64,000 nt of DNA from Polaribacter vadi (lineage in GTDB: Bacteria; Bacteroidota; Bacteroidia; Flavobacteriales; Flavobacteriaceae): NCBI RefSeq assembly GCF_018861005.1, contig NZ_JAHKQL010000003.1, forward strand, positions 100,558 to 164,557, in the 5' to 3' direction. Both the position numbers and the translations under genes were made by a program. The notes under the pieces are model-generated. The model had not been told where the DNA came from and did no database searches. It saw only the letters and a list, made by a program, of their open reading frames with translations. Positions 35,640 through 45,410 of the stretch are shown in pieces; position 1 is the stretch's first letter, and each line of letters opens with the position of its first letter.

Positions 35640-35705
35640 ATATTTTTTTAATTTTTCGAATTTTTAATCTCTTCAGTTTTTTGAAACTTAAAGTTTTTTC
35701 TAGTT

Positions 35706-37262
35706 TTAAGAACTACAAGATAACATGGAACAACCCACTTTATTTCTAGCCCATTCTGGTCTTTTTGCAAACCATTTTTCATTTTCTGGTTGTTCTGTAT
35801 AAGGTTTTTTTAAGAGTTTAAAAAGCTTGTCAATTAAAGTGTAATCACCTTTATCTGCAGCATCAATAGCCAATTGTGCCATATAATTACGCAATACATA
35901 TTTAGGATTTACAGCATTCATTTTTTCCTTTTTTTCTTCGGATGAAACTCGTTCTATAGCCAATCTTTTAGCATAGTTTTTAAACCAAGATTTCCATCTG
36001 GTTTTTACATCATCTGTAAGATTTTCTATATTGTAAAAAGCACTTTCTATTAATTTTAGTCCAGTTTTATCATCAGAAAAATTACTTAAACTTCTAAAGA
36101 AAATGGTCATGTCTGTTTCTATCAATTGTAAATTATCTTCTAAATTTTGAATCAATTCAACATCGTCTTCATCAGAAACAAATAAGCCCAATTTGCTTTT
36201 CATCATTTGTAAAGATTGTTTCTCAAAGTCGGTTTTATATTGATTTAAAATAGCTTCTAAAGGTTCAACTTCTTCAATAATTGGGTACAAAGCATTTGCG
36301 AGTTGATACAAATTCCATAACCCAATATTTGGCTGATTTCCATATCTGTAGCGTTTGTTTTGTCTGTCTGTTGTATTAGGTGTCCATCCAAAATCGAAAC
36401 CTTCTAACCATCCATAAGGTCCATAATCTATGGTTAAACCTAAGATGGACATGTTATCAGTATTCATAACTCCGTGTACAAAACCCACTCTTTGCCAATC
36501 AATAATCATCTTTAAAGTACGTTCTGAAACTTCTTTAAAAAAGTTAATATAGGTTTCTTTTGATGGTTTTCCTAAATGTGAAAAATGATGTTTGATAGTG
36601 TAATCTGTTAAAACTTTTAAGTTTTTTACATCTTTTCTGGCAGTAAAAATCTCAAAATTCCCAAATCTTAAAAAAGATGGAGAAATACGAGAAACAATTG
36701 CACCTTTTTCATAAGCCGGATTTCCATTGTATAATACATCTCGTAAAACTTCGTCTCCAGATAAACTTAAAGATAATGATCTTGTAGTTGGAACACCTAA
36801 ATGAAACATGGCTTCTGCACATAAATATTCTCTAATTGATGAACGTAAAACAGCCAAACCGTCTGCAGTTCTAGAATAAGGAGTTTCGCCTGCACCTTTT
36901 AACTGTACTTTCCAGTTTTTATTTTGATGTTCAATCTCGAATAAATTTATGGCTCTACCATCACCTAATTGTCCTGCCCAATTGCCAAATTGATGACCTC
37001 CATAACACATTGCAAAAGGTGTTGTATTTGGGTAAACTTCATTACCAGTAAGAATTTTTTTAAAGAATTCAGTTTTAGTTTCTTCTTTTGTGATGCCTAA
37101 TTCTGATGCCATTTCTTGCGAAACGTGAATTACTTTGGGTGCTTTTGTTTTTTTAGGATGTACATAAGAAAATACTGATTCAGTAACTTGTCTTCTTGAG
37201 TTTTCAAGAATTTTATCCGAAGGCAATTCTGATGTAAATGTATTTTTTAGGTTCAGTTTCAT
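35706..37262 (-). CDS. selO: Protein adenylyltransferase SelO (YdiU family)
   Basis: A 518-residue pseudokinase-fold enzyme that AMPylates Ser/Thr/Tyr of proteins involved in redox balance. Visible family blocks are YGGHQFGNWAGQLGDGRAIN, VQLKGAGETPYSRTADGLAV, LRSSIREYLCAEAMFHLGVP, VHGVMNTDNMSILGLTIDYG and FDFGWTPNTTDRQNKRYRYG. The C-terminus NKVGCSMLSCSS contains the cysteine pair (C-S-M-L-S-C) that in some SelO proteins contains selenocysteine; here it is cysteine. The gene lies directly upstream of an aldo/keto reductase and directly downstream of msrA and msrB (20 bases), an oxidative-repair context consistent with the known glutaredoxin target of SelO. Confidence 0.95.
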   Translation of the reverse strand: MKLNLKNTFTSELPSDKILENSRRQVTESVFSYVHPKKTKAPKVIHVSQEMASELGITKEETKTEFFKKILTGNEVYPNTTPFAMCYGGHQFGNWAGQLGDGRAINLFEIEHQNKNWKVQLKGAGETPYSRTADGLAVLRSSIREYLCAEAMFHLGVPTTRSLSLSLSGDEVLRDVLYNGNPAYEKGAIVSRISPSFLRFGNFEIFTARKDVKNLKVLTDYTIKHHFSHLGKPSKETYINFFKEVSERTLKMIIDWQRVGFVHGVMNTDNMSILGLTIDYGPYGWLEGFDFGWTPNTTDRQNKRYRYGNQPNIGLWNLYQLANALYPIIEEVEPLEAILNQYKTDFEKQSLQMMKSKLGLFVSDEDDVELIQNLEDNLQLIETDMTIFFRSLSNFSDDKTGLKLIESAFYNIENLTDDVKTRWKSWFKNYAKRLAIERVSSEEKKEKMNAVNPKYVLRNYMAQLAIDAADKGDYTLIDKLFKLLKKPYTEQPENEKWFAKRPEWARNKVGCSMLSCSS

Positions 37263-37282
37263 ATAGTGATTTGCAACGGATT

Positions 37283-37831
37283 TTAAACTCCTTGTAACTT
37301 TAATTTATCTGCGTGTAATTTTCTTAATTTAGATAATTTTGGTTCAATTACAAAAGTACAATAACCTTGTCTTTTGTTATCTCTATAATAATTTTGATGT
37401 TCTTGTTCTGCATTGTAAAAAATATCTAAAGCGCTAATTTCTGTTACAATTTTATCATTATAATAAGGCTGAATTTGTTCTAAAACTTCTTTTGCTATTT
37501 TTTGTTGATTATCATTATGATAGTAAATTACAGATCTGTATTGTGTGCCTCTATCTGCACCTTGTCTGTTTAATGTTGTAGGGTCGTGAGTGGTCATGAA
37601 AATAACCAAAATGTCTTGGTAAGAAATTACATTAGCATTAAAAGTTATTTGAATTACTTCTGTATGACCTGTTAAACCCGAACAAATTTCTCTATAAGTT
37701 GGTCTGCCAGGAGCATTACCACCAGAATAACCAGATACTACTTCCTCTATTCCTTTTACTTCTTGAAAAACAGCTTCTGTACACCAAAAACATCCACCAC
37801 CAATTGTGGCAATTTGTAAATTTTTATTCAT
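37283..37831 (-). CDS. msrA: Peptide methionine sulfoxide reductase A
   Basis: A 182-residue enzyme that reduces the S-epimer of methionine sulfoxide in proteins. The active site GGGCFWCTEAVF is at residues 11-22, followed by VVSGYSGG, GHTEVIQITF, FMTTHDPTTLNRQGADRGTQ and YRSVIYYHND. No signal peptide, so it is cytoplasmic. Its start overlaps the msrB stop by eight bases, so the two reductases are made together. Confidence 0.97.
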   Translation of the reverse strand: MNKNLQIATIGGGCFWCTEAVFQEVKGIEEVVSGYSGGNAPGRPTYREICSGLTGHTEVIQITFNANVISYQDILVIFMTTHDPTTLNRQGADRGTQYRSVIYYHNDNQQKIAKEVLEQIQPYYNDKIVTEISALDIFYNAEQEHQNYYRDNKRQGYCTFVIEPKLSKLRKLHADKLKLQGV

Positions 37832-38279
37832 TTTCTTTTTTGTCTAAAATCATAGATTCAGAGTTTATGCAATAACGCAATCCACTTGGTTCTGGTCCAT
37901 CAGGAAAAATATGCCCCAAATGAGCATCGCAAGTATTACACATTACTTCAACTCTAACCATACCAAAAGAAGTGTCTTTGTAATATTTTATTGCGTTGTC
38001 TTTTATAGGTTGTGTAAAACTAGGCCAGCCAGAGCTAGATTCGAACTTAATTGTAGAATCGAACAAAGGCGTGTTGCAACAAACACAGTTGTATTGTCCT
38101 TCTTCGTAAATACTGCACAGTGCACCAGAATGTGGTCTTTCTGTACCTTTTTTACGTGTAATTCTATATTGCTCTGCTGTTAATTGTTTTATCCATTCTT
38201 TTTCTGGTTTTTCAACTTTTTTATCTGGAATAGGATTTCCTTTTACAGTATAATTAATTATATTTTTCCAAGTAAGCAT
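37824..38279 (-). CDS. msrB: Peptide methionine sulfoxide reductase B
   Basis: A 151-residue enzyme for the R-epimer of methionine sulfoxide. Zinc is bound by the two pairs CVCC (about residue 67-70) and CNTC (about 113-116), and the catalytic cysteine lies in GLRYCINSESM near the C-terminus; FESSSGWPSFTQPI and HLGHIFPDGP are the conserved substrate-pocket blocks. No signal peptide. It is the first gene of the msrB-msrA-selO-aldo/keto reductase-OsmC run, all on the minus strand with short gaps. Confidence 0.97.
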   Translation of the reverse strand: MLTWKNIINYTVKGNPIPDKKVEKPEKEWIKQLTAEQYRITRKKGTERPHSGALCSIYEEGQYNCVCCNTPLFDSTIKFESSSGWPSFTQPIKDNAIKYYKDTSFGMVRVEVMCNTCDAHLGHIFPDGPEPSGLRYCINSESMILDKKENE

Positions 38280-38367
38280 CTTTATTGTTTTGTATTGTTT
38301 TTATAGTCGTAAAAATTACTATAAATTTACGACTAAATGAATAGAATAAAAAGTTGATTTTATTACT

Positions 38368-38375
38368 TACTTTTG
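38368..38375 (+). promoter_or_regulatory. -7 promoter element of the HD-PycTM gene
   Basis: TACTTTTG matches TAnnTTTG and lies 21 bases before the ATG at 38396. There is no correctly spaced TTG. Confidence 0.4.
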
Positions 38376-38395
38376 ATTGATTAAAAAAAATAATT

Positions 38396-39607
38396 ATGAG
38401 CGAATTAGTTTCTAAAGCAGAACTTTATGTATTAAATTTTTTAAGTAAAAATTTAGATGAGAAGTATGTGTATCATAATATTTCTCATACACAAAGAGTT
38501 GTAGAAAACACAACTGAGATTTGTGAAAATATAGAAATTAGTGAAGAAGAAAAAGATGATGTTTTATTAGCTGCTTGGTTTCATGATACTGGTTTTATAA
38601 AAGGTTCAGCGAATCATGAAGAAGAAAGTGTTAAGATAGCCGTTAATTGGTTGCAAGAAAATGAAGTAAATGCTAAAAGAATAGCAACAATTTCTAGAAT
38701 TATTTTAACCACAAAAATGGGTGCTAAACCTGTAGACAAATTAGAAGAAATTATTGTTGATGCAGATTGCGCGCATTTGGCTTCGAAAAATTTTTTAGAT
38801 TATACCTCTTTATTAAGAAAAGAGTGGGAGTTAACAGACAAAAGAAAAATGTCTGAAATAGATTGGATTGCTGGTAATATTGAGTTTTTTACCATTACAC
38901 AGAAATTTTATACAGACTACGCTTTAAAGAATTGGAGTAAAAGAAAAGCTAAAAATTTAGCTAAACTGATTAAAAGTCAGAAAGAAATAGCTGATAATAC
39001 TAAGAAATTTAATCAGAAACAAGAAGCTTTAGATATTAAAAAGAATAAGAGTGATGTACCTGAAAGAGGTGTAGAAACAATGTTTAGAGTGGCTTTAAGA
39101 AACCACATAACTTTAAGTGATATTGCAGATACAAAAGCTAATATTTTACTTTCTGTAAACGCTATTATAATTTCGATGTCTTTGTCTACTTTAATTCCTA
39201 AGTTAGACAATCCTTCTAATGATTATTTATTAGTGCCTTCTATAATTTTTGTGCTTTTTACTGTTATTTCTATGGTTTTATCCATCTTAGCAACAAGACC
39301 TAATGTTACCCAAGGAAAATTTACAAAAGAAGATGTTGCTAACAAAAAAGTAAACTTGTTGTTTTTTGGTAATTTTCATCAAATGAAATTAGAAGAGTTT
39401 GAATGGGGAATTCAAGAAATGATGAATGATAAAGATTATTTATATGGTTCTTTAACCAAAGATTTATACTTTTTAGGTTTAGTTTTAAACAGAAAATACA
39501 ATCTTTTAAGAACTACTTATACTGTATTTATGATAGGTATTATTGTAAGTGTTATTGCGTTTTCTATAGCTTTTGCAATGCAAGGAACCAGCCCACATAC
39601 TTTATAA
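38396..39607 (+). CDS. HD domain-PycTM (Pycsar effector-like) membrane protein
   Basis: A 403-residue two-part protein. Residues about 10-190 form an HD-type metal phosphohydrolase: the first histidine in YHNISHTQRVV, the HD pair in AAWFHDTGFI, HEEES and the aspartate in VDADCAHL. Residues about 225-400 form a PycTM-like module: MFRVALRNHITLSDIADTKA, NILLSVNAIIISMSLSTLIP, a second helix, LLFFGNFHQMKLEEFEW, LTKDLYFLGLVLNRKYNLLR and a last helix. In Pycsar anti-phage systems a PycTM effector responds to cyclic UMP or CMP. No pyrimidine cyclase gene is adjacent. HD domains can hydrolyse nucleotides, so this fusion might itself control a nucleotide signal; that is inference. Confidence 0.87.
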   Translation: MSELVSKAELYVLNFLSKNLDEKYVYHNISHTQRVVENTTEICENIEISEEEKDDVLLAAWFHDTGFIKGSANHEEESVKIAVNWLQENEVNAKRIATISRIILTTKMGAKPVDKLEEIIVDADCAHLASKNFLDYTSLLRKEWELTDKRKMSEIDWIAGNIEFFTITQKFYTDYALKNWSKRKAKNLAKLIKSQKEIADNTKKFNQKQEALDIKKNKSDVPERGVETMFRVALRNHITLSDIADTKANILLSVNAIIISMSLSTLIPKLDNPSNDYLLVPSIIFVLFTVISMVLSILATRPNVTQGKFTKEDVANKKVNLLFFGNFHQMKLEEFEWGIQEMMNDKDYLYGSLTKDLYFLGLVLNRKYNLLRTTYTVFMIGIIVSVIAFSIAFAMQGTSPHTL

Positions 39608-39618
39608 AATCTTTAAAA

Positions 39619-42006
39619 TTATGCTTCTATTTCTTTCATTAAATCGTTAAAAGAAAAAGTTTCTTTTTCATTAAAAAACTCTTGGTAAATAACTTCGACT
39701 CTAAGTGCTTTTAGCCCAGAAACACCTTGTAAATCTTCTAACTCTAGGTATTCTAATTTACCTAATTGATTTTTTGATTGTAAGTATGCAATGTATTTAG
39801 AATACTCTACTGCGTCTTTATCTTGCGAATACACAATTGCTATTTTACCAGGTACAGTTAAACGATCTTGAGTGCCTTTAATATTTGCTTTATCTATACG
39901 TTTTTTTATGATTTCGTATCTAATATTATATGCACCATCTACATCAAATTGCTTTTCATCCATTCTAAATTTTATAGCCATAGGATTACTGTGTACCAAA
40001 ATTAATGAAGCAACACGTAAATCATTTTTCATATTATTACGTTCGTAATAAGCTAAGTTTTCCATTTCATAAGTAACTTGCAATTGCCACAAACGTAAGT
40101 TATATAAATACAGATTGTCATAAGTTTTTGACTTTGTAATAGATTGCCCTATATACATATTGTACTCAACTCCATCTGTTTTATAACGCTCAAAATAATG
40201 TGGAAACATTTCTTGAACATCTTTTTGCTTTGTGTCTATGAATCTTGCTAGTTTATCATTTAAATGAGTAACACTATCTTCGTATTCTTTTCTTTTCTCG
40301 TAGACTACATTCAGCTCTTTGTCTAAACGATTCATATAAATTTTTACTTTCAAAGAAAGCTCTTTACTAATATCTTTTATATGACTAAAAACAGGATAAA
40401 TTTCTCTACTTAAAAAATCTAAAATACTAACTTCATCACCAGCATTTAAACCATCTTTAACATCTTCTAAATAAGAAGATACACGATACATTAATTCATT
40501 GTAAATTGGTAAATGTTCTGTTTTACAAGCATCTTCTAAAACCGAAATTGCTAATGTTAATTGAGTTGTTAAATCTTCTTGAATAGCTACGTTTCTAGCA
40601 TTTGAAGAACCTTTAATATCACTTTGCCCAAATAAAGGGTAAACTTCATCAAAAACGATTTGATCTAACTTCGCATTTTCGCTTGTTAAAGATTCTTGAT
40701 GATATTTTTCTGCAGCTTCGTAAAAACGCCATTTTACAGCTGGGTGAATAGAAGTATAATTCTCTTGTATAGTGGCTTCTAAAACATTTTGACGTTCTTC
40801 GGATGTTCTTTTAACAGCAGCTTCAAATACTGGAATTATATCTTTTAATTTATTAATTGTTACTGAGTTTAAATCATAAGCTCTTTGTGATGCAATTTCT
40901 AATAAGGCCAAATCTCCATTTCCTGTAGCAACAATTGGTATTAATATTATACTTTGTATACCAGAATCATGTAAGTTTTGATAAAAAGGATTTTTATGGG
41001 TATTTAAACCATATTGTTCTACATCAGAAATTATAAATGTTTCATGATCTACAAAAACTTTTTGCATAATACCTTCGCAAAAGTAATTTTCATCACATTT
41101 TATTTCTGCGTTTTTATTTAGAATTATACTGTTCGATTTTTTTCCAACAGTTGCGCAAACTTTAGTATTGATATTATCGAAAATAGAAAAGCCTAATTTT
41201 AAGTCTTTAATGCTATAAAAATCTCTTAGGTTGTTTTGTAATTTATAGATTAAATCATCTCCACCAGAAAGTAAATTGGCTTTTATTTGAGATAACATTT
41301 CTTCGGATGTTACATCAAACAAACTCACTAAACCAAACCCTTTAAAAATATAACTGTTTGGTGGAAATTTTTCTCTCCAAATGTCTATGTTTTCAAAGTT
41401 ATTTAATAATTCTTGAAAGTCTTCTTGAGTTAATTGAGGTGCCTTTTCTGTTGGTGTAACTTCAGAAAAATCAGCATTAAATGCGGCTCTATAATATTTC
41501 ATTGTTCCTGTTGTTTTATCAGGAATATCAAAATAAAAAGGTCTTTTTACATCAACATTATAACCATATACAAAGCCTAAAATAAATGTACAGGCCATAA
41601 TGTACATGCTATCGTCCTCAAAATTACGAACGTTAAATTCGTAATCATCACCAGCATTATCTATAATATTTTTAAAACGATCTGTAAATTTAAACGACGT
41701 AAAAGAAAAAGGTACACTTGCTGCTTTTATTTCGTTCATCAACAAAGGTTCAGGAAATAAAGGGTTTAATAATAACTCTATTTCTTCCTTGTTTTTTTCT
41801 AATAAAGAATAATCTGAAAATCCTTCAATTAATTGAGGATGCTTTTGGAACAATTCTACCATATTTATAGCAGCACTATAAAAAGGATGAGTTTTATACT
41901 CATCATGAGCATATTTTTCGAACATCACAAATACTTTTTTAAAGGACACGAAAAGCTGTAGAGGTAGCTCTACGTTGTCAAAGTTATTTGATTCAATTAT
42001 TCTCAT
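39619..42006 (-). CDS. Large GAF domain protein
   Basis: A 795-residue cytoplasmic protein with no membrane segment. A GAF-like domain lies at about residues 270-400 (LKLGFSIFDNINTKVCATVG, IILIPIVATGNGDLALLEIA) flanked by long helical regions; a coiled coil runs at about 560-620. The C-terminal 170 residues contain a strand-rich module (TDGVEYNMYIGQSITKSKTY, KFRMDEKQFDVDGAYNIRYE). No kinase, cyclase or phosphodiesterase motif is seen. I recall such proteins as widespread but uncharacterised in Flavobacteriaceae. It stands alone and converges with the HD-PycTM gene. Confidence 0.8.
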   Translation of the reverse strand: MRIIESNNFDNVELPLQLFVSFKKVFVMFEKYAHDEYKTHPFYSAAINMVELFQKHPQLIEGFSDYSLLEKNKEEIELLLNPLFPEPLLMNEIKAASVPFSFTSFKFTDRFKNIIDNAGDDYEFNVRNFEDDSMYIMACTFILGFVYGYNVDVKRPFYFDIPDKTTGTMKYYRAAFNADFSEVTPTEKAPQLTQEDFQELLNNFENIDIWREKFPPNSYIFKGFGLVSLFDVTSEEMLSQIKANLLSGGDDLIYKLQNNLRDFYSIKDLKLGFSIFDNINTKVCATVGKKSNSIILNKNAEIKCDENYFCEGIMQKVFVDHETFIISDVEQYGLNTHKNPFYQNLHDSGIQSIILIPIVATGNGDLALLEIASQRAYDLNSVTINKLKDIIPVFEAAVKRTSEERQNVLEATIQENYTSIHPAVKWRFYEAAEKYHQESLTSENAKLDQIVFDEVYPLFGQSDIKGSSNARNVAIQEDLTTQLTLAISVLEDACKTEHLPIYNELMYRVSSYLEDVKDGLNAGDEVSILDFLSREIYPVFSHIKDISKELSLKVKIYMNRLDKELNVVYEKRKEYEDSVTHLNDKLARFIDTKQKDVQEMFPHYFERYKTDGVEYNMYIGQSITKSKTYDNLYLYNLRLWQLQVTYEMENLAYYERNNMKNDLRVASLILVHSNPMAIKFRMDEKQFDVDGAYNIRYEIIKKRIDKANIKGTQDRLTVPGKIAIVYSQDKDAVEYSKYIAYLQSKNQLGKLEYLELEDLQGVSGLKALRVEVIYQEFFNEKETFSFNDLMKEIEA

Positions 42007-42162
42007 AGTGAAAAAGTTATTATTCTTGTGTCTATTTAGACGTTTAAAGAGGTAAGAAGTTACAAAAATACGAATATTTTTATTTTTGTATTATAATTAA
42101 GTCTTTTTTGTCTATGTTGTTGATTTTTAATAGATAAGTGTTGTTGAGTGATAAGCATAAAA

Positions 42163-42184
42163 AAAACAGACCTAGGTCTGTTTT
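42163..42184 (-). terminator. Terminator of the exopolysaccharide operon
   Basis: A perfect 22-base palindrome with arms AAAACAGACCT and AGGTCTGTTTT lies 31 bases after the GH26-like stop on the minus strand and runs into a T tract. It marks the 3' end of the six-gene operon. Confidence 0.8.
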
Positions 42185-42214
42185 CTAATTTTTATTTTAG
42201 TCGTTAATTATATT

Positions 42215-43399
42215 TTACTCCATACCTGGTTGTTTTATACTCGCAGGCCATTTTTTTAATTCATCTTTAATTGCTGTAGTAACCTCATTATCATCTTTAA
42301 TATACCAACTTACATTTTTATAAGTTGTAGAACCATCACTTGAGTAGTGAAAAAAGACAATAGAAGTTACATATGGATATTTAGTGTAAAAGTCTCTAAA
42401 AGTATCTCCAAACCATTCTGCTCTATTACCACCTGGTTTTAAGGAACCAAATTCTGCAATCATAATTGGTTTGTAAAAAGATTCTAATTGTTTGTAATAA
42501 TTACCAAAAATTTGTTCAAAAGACCACCAATCACTCCAACTTGTACTTGTACCATAGTTTAAAGCTCCTGTAGCAACTACATCTACATAATCTGTACCTG
42601 GATAATATTCTTGAAACTTACCATACGTTAAATGCGGACTCCAAATCCAAATAATATTTGTAGCGCCAACAGCATCAAAAACCTCTCTGATGTGTTGATA
42701 TGCTGCCACATATTCTGATGGATCATTGTTTTGAGGTCCCCAAGGATAACGATAAGGATCGTTCATTTCATGACCAACTCTTAAATAAATTGGGTAACCT
42801 ACTTTTTTAGCTTCTAAAGCCCATTCTTTTATAAAAGCATCATAATGACCTTTTGCAACTGAAGCCAAACCATGATTGTTTCTTACTTCAGGAGCAGCAA
42901 TTTCAGGGAAATTTTCTTGTGTAAACTTACCTAACCAAGGCTCCCAAGTAACCATGGGTATAGAACCCACTCTAACAATGGCATCAATTTCATTTCTTGG
43001 AAATTCGTAATCTTGGCCTTCTCCCCAAGCTTTATAAATATGAATTATAGGGAAAGTTATGGCTAAAGAATCTTCTAAATTAATAATGTTTTCATAAGAA
43101 GCACCTTTGCTATCATCTGAAGCACCAAAAAGAATATGTTTTGTTTTTAATAAAGCAAATTTATTTTTTCTTTGATCTTTAAACCAAGCTAATTTCTTTT
43201 CTCTGTTTTTTTCTCTTTTTTCTAGAATATTATCACGTTCAAAATCTTGAACCATATTACTCATACTTTCTAGAAATCCTCCTAATGGTCCTTTAGAACT
43301 TTTACTTACAGCTGCCAAACCATAAATTACAATATAACCTAATACTAAAGCTATAAGAACGTTAAAAAGTCTTTTAAATGTTTTTTTGGATGATGCCAT
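42215..43399 (-). CDS. Membrane-anchored GH26-like glycoside hydrolase
   Basis: A 394-residue protein with one N-terminal anchor helix (LFNVLIALVLGYIVIYGLA, about 10-28) and a catalytic barrel on the outer face of the inner membrane. The barrel resembles GH26 beta-mannanase-like hydrolases: the acid/base glutamate lies in YLRVGHEMNDPYRYPWG (about 206-222) and the nucleophile in KPIMIAEFGSLKPGG (about 302-316), with VTWEPWLGKF and IIWIWSPH between them. It ends an operon that builds and exports a polysaccharide, so it probably trims or edits the product, as BcsZ and AlgL do in other synthase systems. The glycan is unknown. Confidence 0.85.
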   Translation of the reverse strand: MASSKKTFKRLFNVLIALVLGYIVIYGLAAVSKSSKGPLGGFLESMSNMVQDFERDNILEKREKNREKKLAWFKDQRKNKFALLKTKHILFGASDDSKGASYENIINLEDSLAITFPIIHIYKAWGEGQDYEFPRNEIDAIVRVGSIPMVTWEPWLGKFTQENFPEIAAPEVRNNHGLASVAKGHYDAFIKEWALEAKKVGYPIYLRVGHEMNDPYRYPWGPQNNDPSEYVAAYQHIREVFDAVGATNIIWIWSPHLTYGKFQEYYPGTDYVDVVATGALNYGTSTSWSDWWSFEQIFGNYYKQLESFYKPIMIAEFGSLKPGGNRAEWFGDTFRDFYTKYPYVTSIVFFHYSSDGSTTYKNVSWYIKDDNEVTTAIKDELKKWPASIKQPGME

Positions 43400-43401
43400 G
43401 C

Positions 43402-44307
43402 TTACGATTTATTTATAACGATTTTGATACCTTCATCTATAGATGTTTTTGGCTCGAAACCTGTAATTTTTTTAATTTTAGAATTGTCTCCTATCATTTC
43501 CCAAACTTCATTATTTCTATAGGGTATTGCACCTAAAATAATTTTAGATTTAGTATTAATAGTTTTATTTACTGCTTCTGCTAATTCGCTTAATTTTGTT
43601 CCTTTACCACTACAAATATTCATAGTTTGGTTGTAAGAATTGGTGCTTTTTGCTGTTAAAATTAAAGCTTCTACAACATCACCAACATATAAAAAATCTC
43701 TAACTTGTTCTCCTTTTGTCATCAAAAAATCTTCTCCTTTTTTTAATGTTAAAATCATTTGAGGAATAAAGAATTCTACTGGCATATTTTCGCCATAAAA
43801 ATTGAAAACTCTTAAGTTAGTAAATTGTATTTTTTGATTTTTACAATAGGTTTCTATTAACATTTCTGCACTTATTTTACTTAAAGAATAAGGTGAAACA
43901 GGTTTAGGAACTTGATTTTCATGAAATGGAGATGTATTGTTTCCGTAAATTTCACTAGTAGAAGTAAATATAAAATGAGCTTTACTATTTTCTAAGGATT
44001 TTAGTACATTTAATGTTCCTTGAACATTAACTTCTGTCATATCTTTATATATCGAAAAATCTCTATTTCTGCTGATATTAGCAGCTAAATGATAAACGAT
44101 ATCTGGTTGTATTTTCTGAATTATTTTTTGGGTTTCATCAAAATTTGTAATATCAATTGTAAATTCAGTATTCGAAGGTTTACAATCTCTAGAAATAACA
44201 AAAACATTAGCATTAATCTCTTTAAGTGCTTTTACAAGAAAAGTACCCAAATAGCCATTACCACCAATTACTAATATTTTTTTATTTTTTATTTCTATTG
44301 TGCCCAT
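43402..44307 (-). CDS. NAD-dependent sugar epimerase/dehydratase
   Basis: A 301-residue extended-SDR enzyme. The nucleotide-binding glycine motif is VIGGNGYLGTFLVKAL (about 12-27), and the catalytic Tyr-Lys pair lies in SPYSLSKISAEML (Y-x3-K) with the serine in TSTSEIYG. It acts on an activated sugar; following RfbF and RfbG, it is a candidate 4-keto reductase or epimerase for the CDP-4-keto-6-deoxyglucose made by them. Its start overlaps the rfbG stop by 13 bases. Confidence 0.88.
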   Translation of the reverse strand: MGTIEIKNKKILVIGGNGYLGTFLVKALKEINANVFVISRDCKPSNTEFTIDITNFDETQKIIQKIQPDIVYHLAANISRNRDFSIYKDMTEVNVQGTLNVLKSLENSKAHFIFTSTSEIYGNNTSPFHENQVPKPVSPYSLSKISAEMLIETYCKNQKIQFTNLRVFNFYGENMPVEFFIPQMILTLKKGEDFLMTKGEQVRDFLYVGDVVEALILTAKSTNSYNQTMNICSGKGTKLSELAEAVNKTINTKSKIILGAIPYRNNEVWEMIGDNSKIKKITGFEPKTSIDEGIKIVINKS

Positions 44308-45410
44308 AAAATATTTGCAGTATTTGCATCACCTACATATTCAGTTAAATCTGAAAGTGATAAAACTTGATTGTTTTCATAGTAAGCTTTATACCAACTA
44401 ATTGTTTTATCAATCGTTTTATCTATACCCCAAACAGCTTTCCATTTTAAGGTTTTGTTGGCTTTAGAACAGTCTAACATCAATAAATTTGCTTCATGAT
44501 GTTCGTCTGTATTTTTACTGATTTCAATTTTGATATTATTCCAATATTCGTGTGATAATTTTACAATATCACCTACTTGTAAATTGCTGTTATTATCAGG
44601 TCCAAAATTCCAACCTTCTGCAGCAAAAGTTTCTTTATTTAATAATTTCCAACCTAAAGTTAAGTAACCACTTAATGGTTCTAAAACATGTTGCCAAGGT
44701 CTTGTTGCTAACGGGTTTCTAACTAAAACAGCTTTGTTAATTGCTGTTGCTTTAACAATATCAGGAATTAGCCTATCTACAGCCCAATCACCACCACCAA
44801 TTACATTTCCTGCACGTCCACTAGCTAATAAAACTTGATGTTTTTTATCAAAATCTTTAGTATTGAAATAAGAATTTCTATAAGAAGATGTTAATAATTC
44901 TGAACATCCTTTAGAAGCACTATAAGGATCGTAACCACCCATTGGTTCGTTTTCTCTATAACCCCATTCCCATTCTTTGTTTTCGTAACATTTATCAGTG
45001 GTAACATTAATAATTGCTTTTACAGATGGTGTTTTTCTACAAGCTTCAAAAATGTTTAATGTACCCATAACATTGGTAGAAAAAGTTTCTACAGGATCAT
45101 CATAAGAAGCTCTAACTAAAGCCTGAGCAGCTAAATGAAAAACAATATCAGGTTGTACTTCTTCAAAATATTTTTGAAGAACATCTGTATTTCTAATGTC
45201 TTCTATTTTTTCTTCAATACCAAGTTTTAAAAGGCTAAGATGATTAATTTCATCTTCATTTATTAAAGAAAAACCATATACTTTAGCCCCCATTTGTTCT
45301 AGCCAAAGTGCTAACCAAGATCCTTTAAAACCTGTATGGCCTGTTAATAAAACCTTTTTATCCTTATAAATGCCTCCAAAAAGTGATTCGAAATTTACCA
45401 TGTTTTCCAA
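44295..45410 (-). CDS. rfbG: CDP-glucose 4,6-dehydratase
   Basis: A 371-residue extended-SDR dehydratase that converts CDP-glucose to CDP-4-keto-6-deoxyglucose. Visible motifs are the NAD site VLLTGHTGFKGSWLALWLEQ (about 21-40), FHLAAQALVRASYDDP, the catalytic YDPYSASKGCSELL with Tyr-x3-Lys, and SGRAGNVIGGGDWAVDRLIP. Length is typical. It overlaps rfbF by 16 bases and the next epimerase by 13 bases. Confidence 0.95.
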   Translation of the reverse strand: MENMVNFESLFGGIYKDKKVLLTGHTGFKGSWLALWLEQMGAKVYGFSLINEDEINHLSLLKLGIEEKIEDIRNTDVLQKYFEEVQPDIVFHLAAQALVRASYDDPVETFSTNVMGTLNIFEACRKTPSVKAIINVTTDKCYENKEWEWGYRENEPMGGYDPYSASKGCSELLTSSYRNSYFNTKDFDKKHQVLLASGRAGNVIGGGDWAVDRLIPDIVKATAINKAVLVRNPLATRPWQHVLEPLSGYLTLGWKLLNKETFAAEGWNFGPDNNSNLQVGDIVKLSHEYWNNIKIEISKNTDEHHEANLLMLDCSKANKTLKWKAVWGIDKTIDKTISWYKAYYENNQVLSLSDLTEYVGDANTANILWAQ

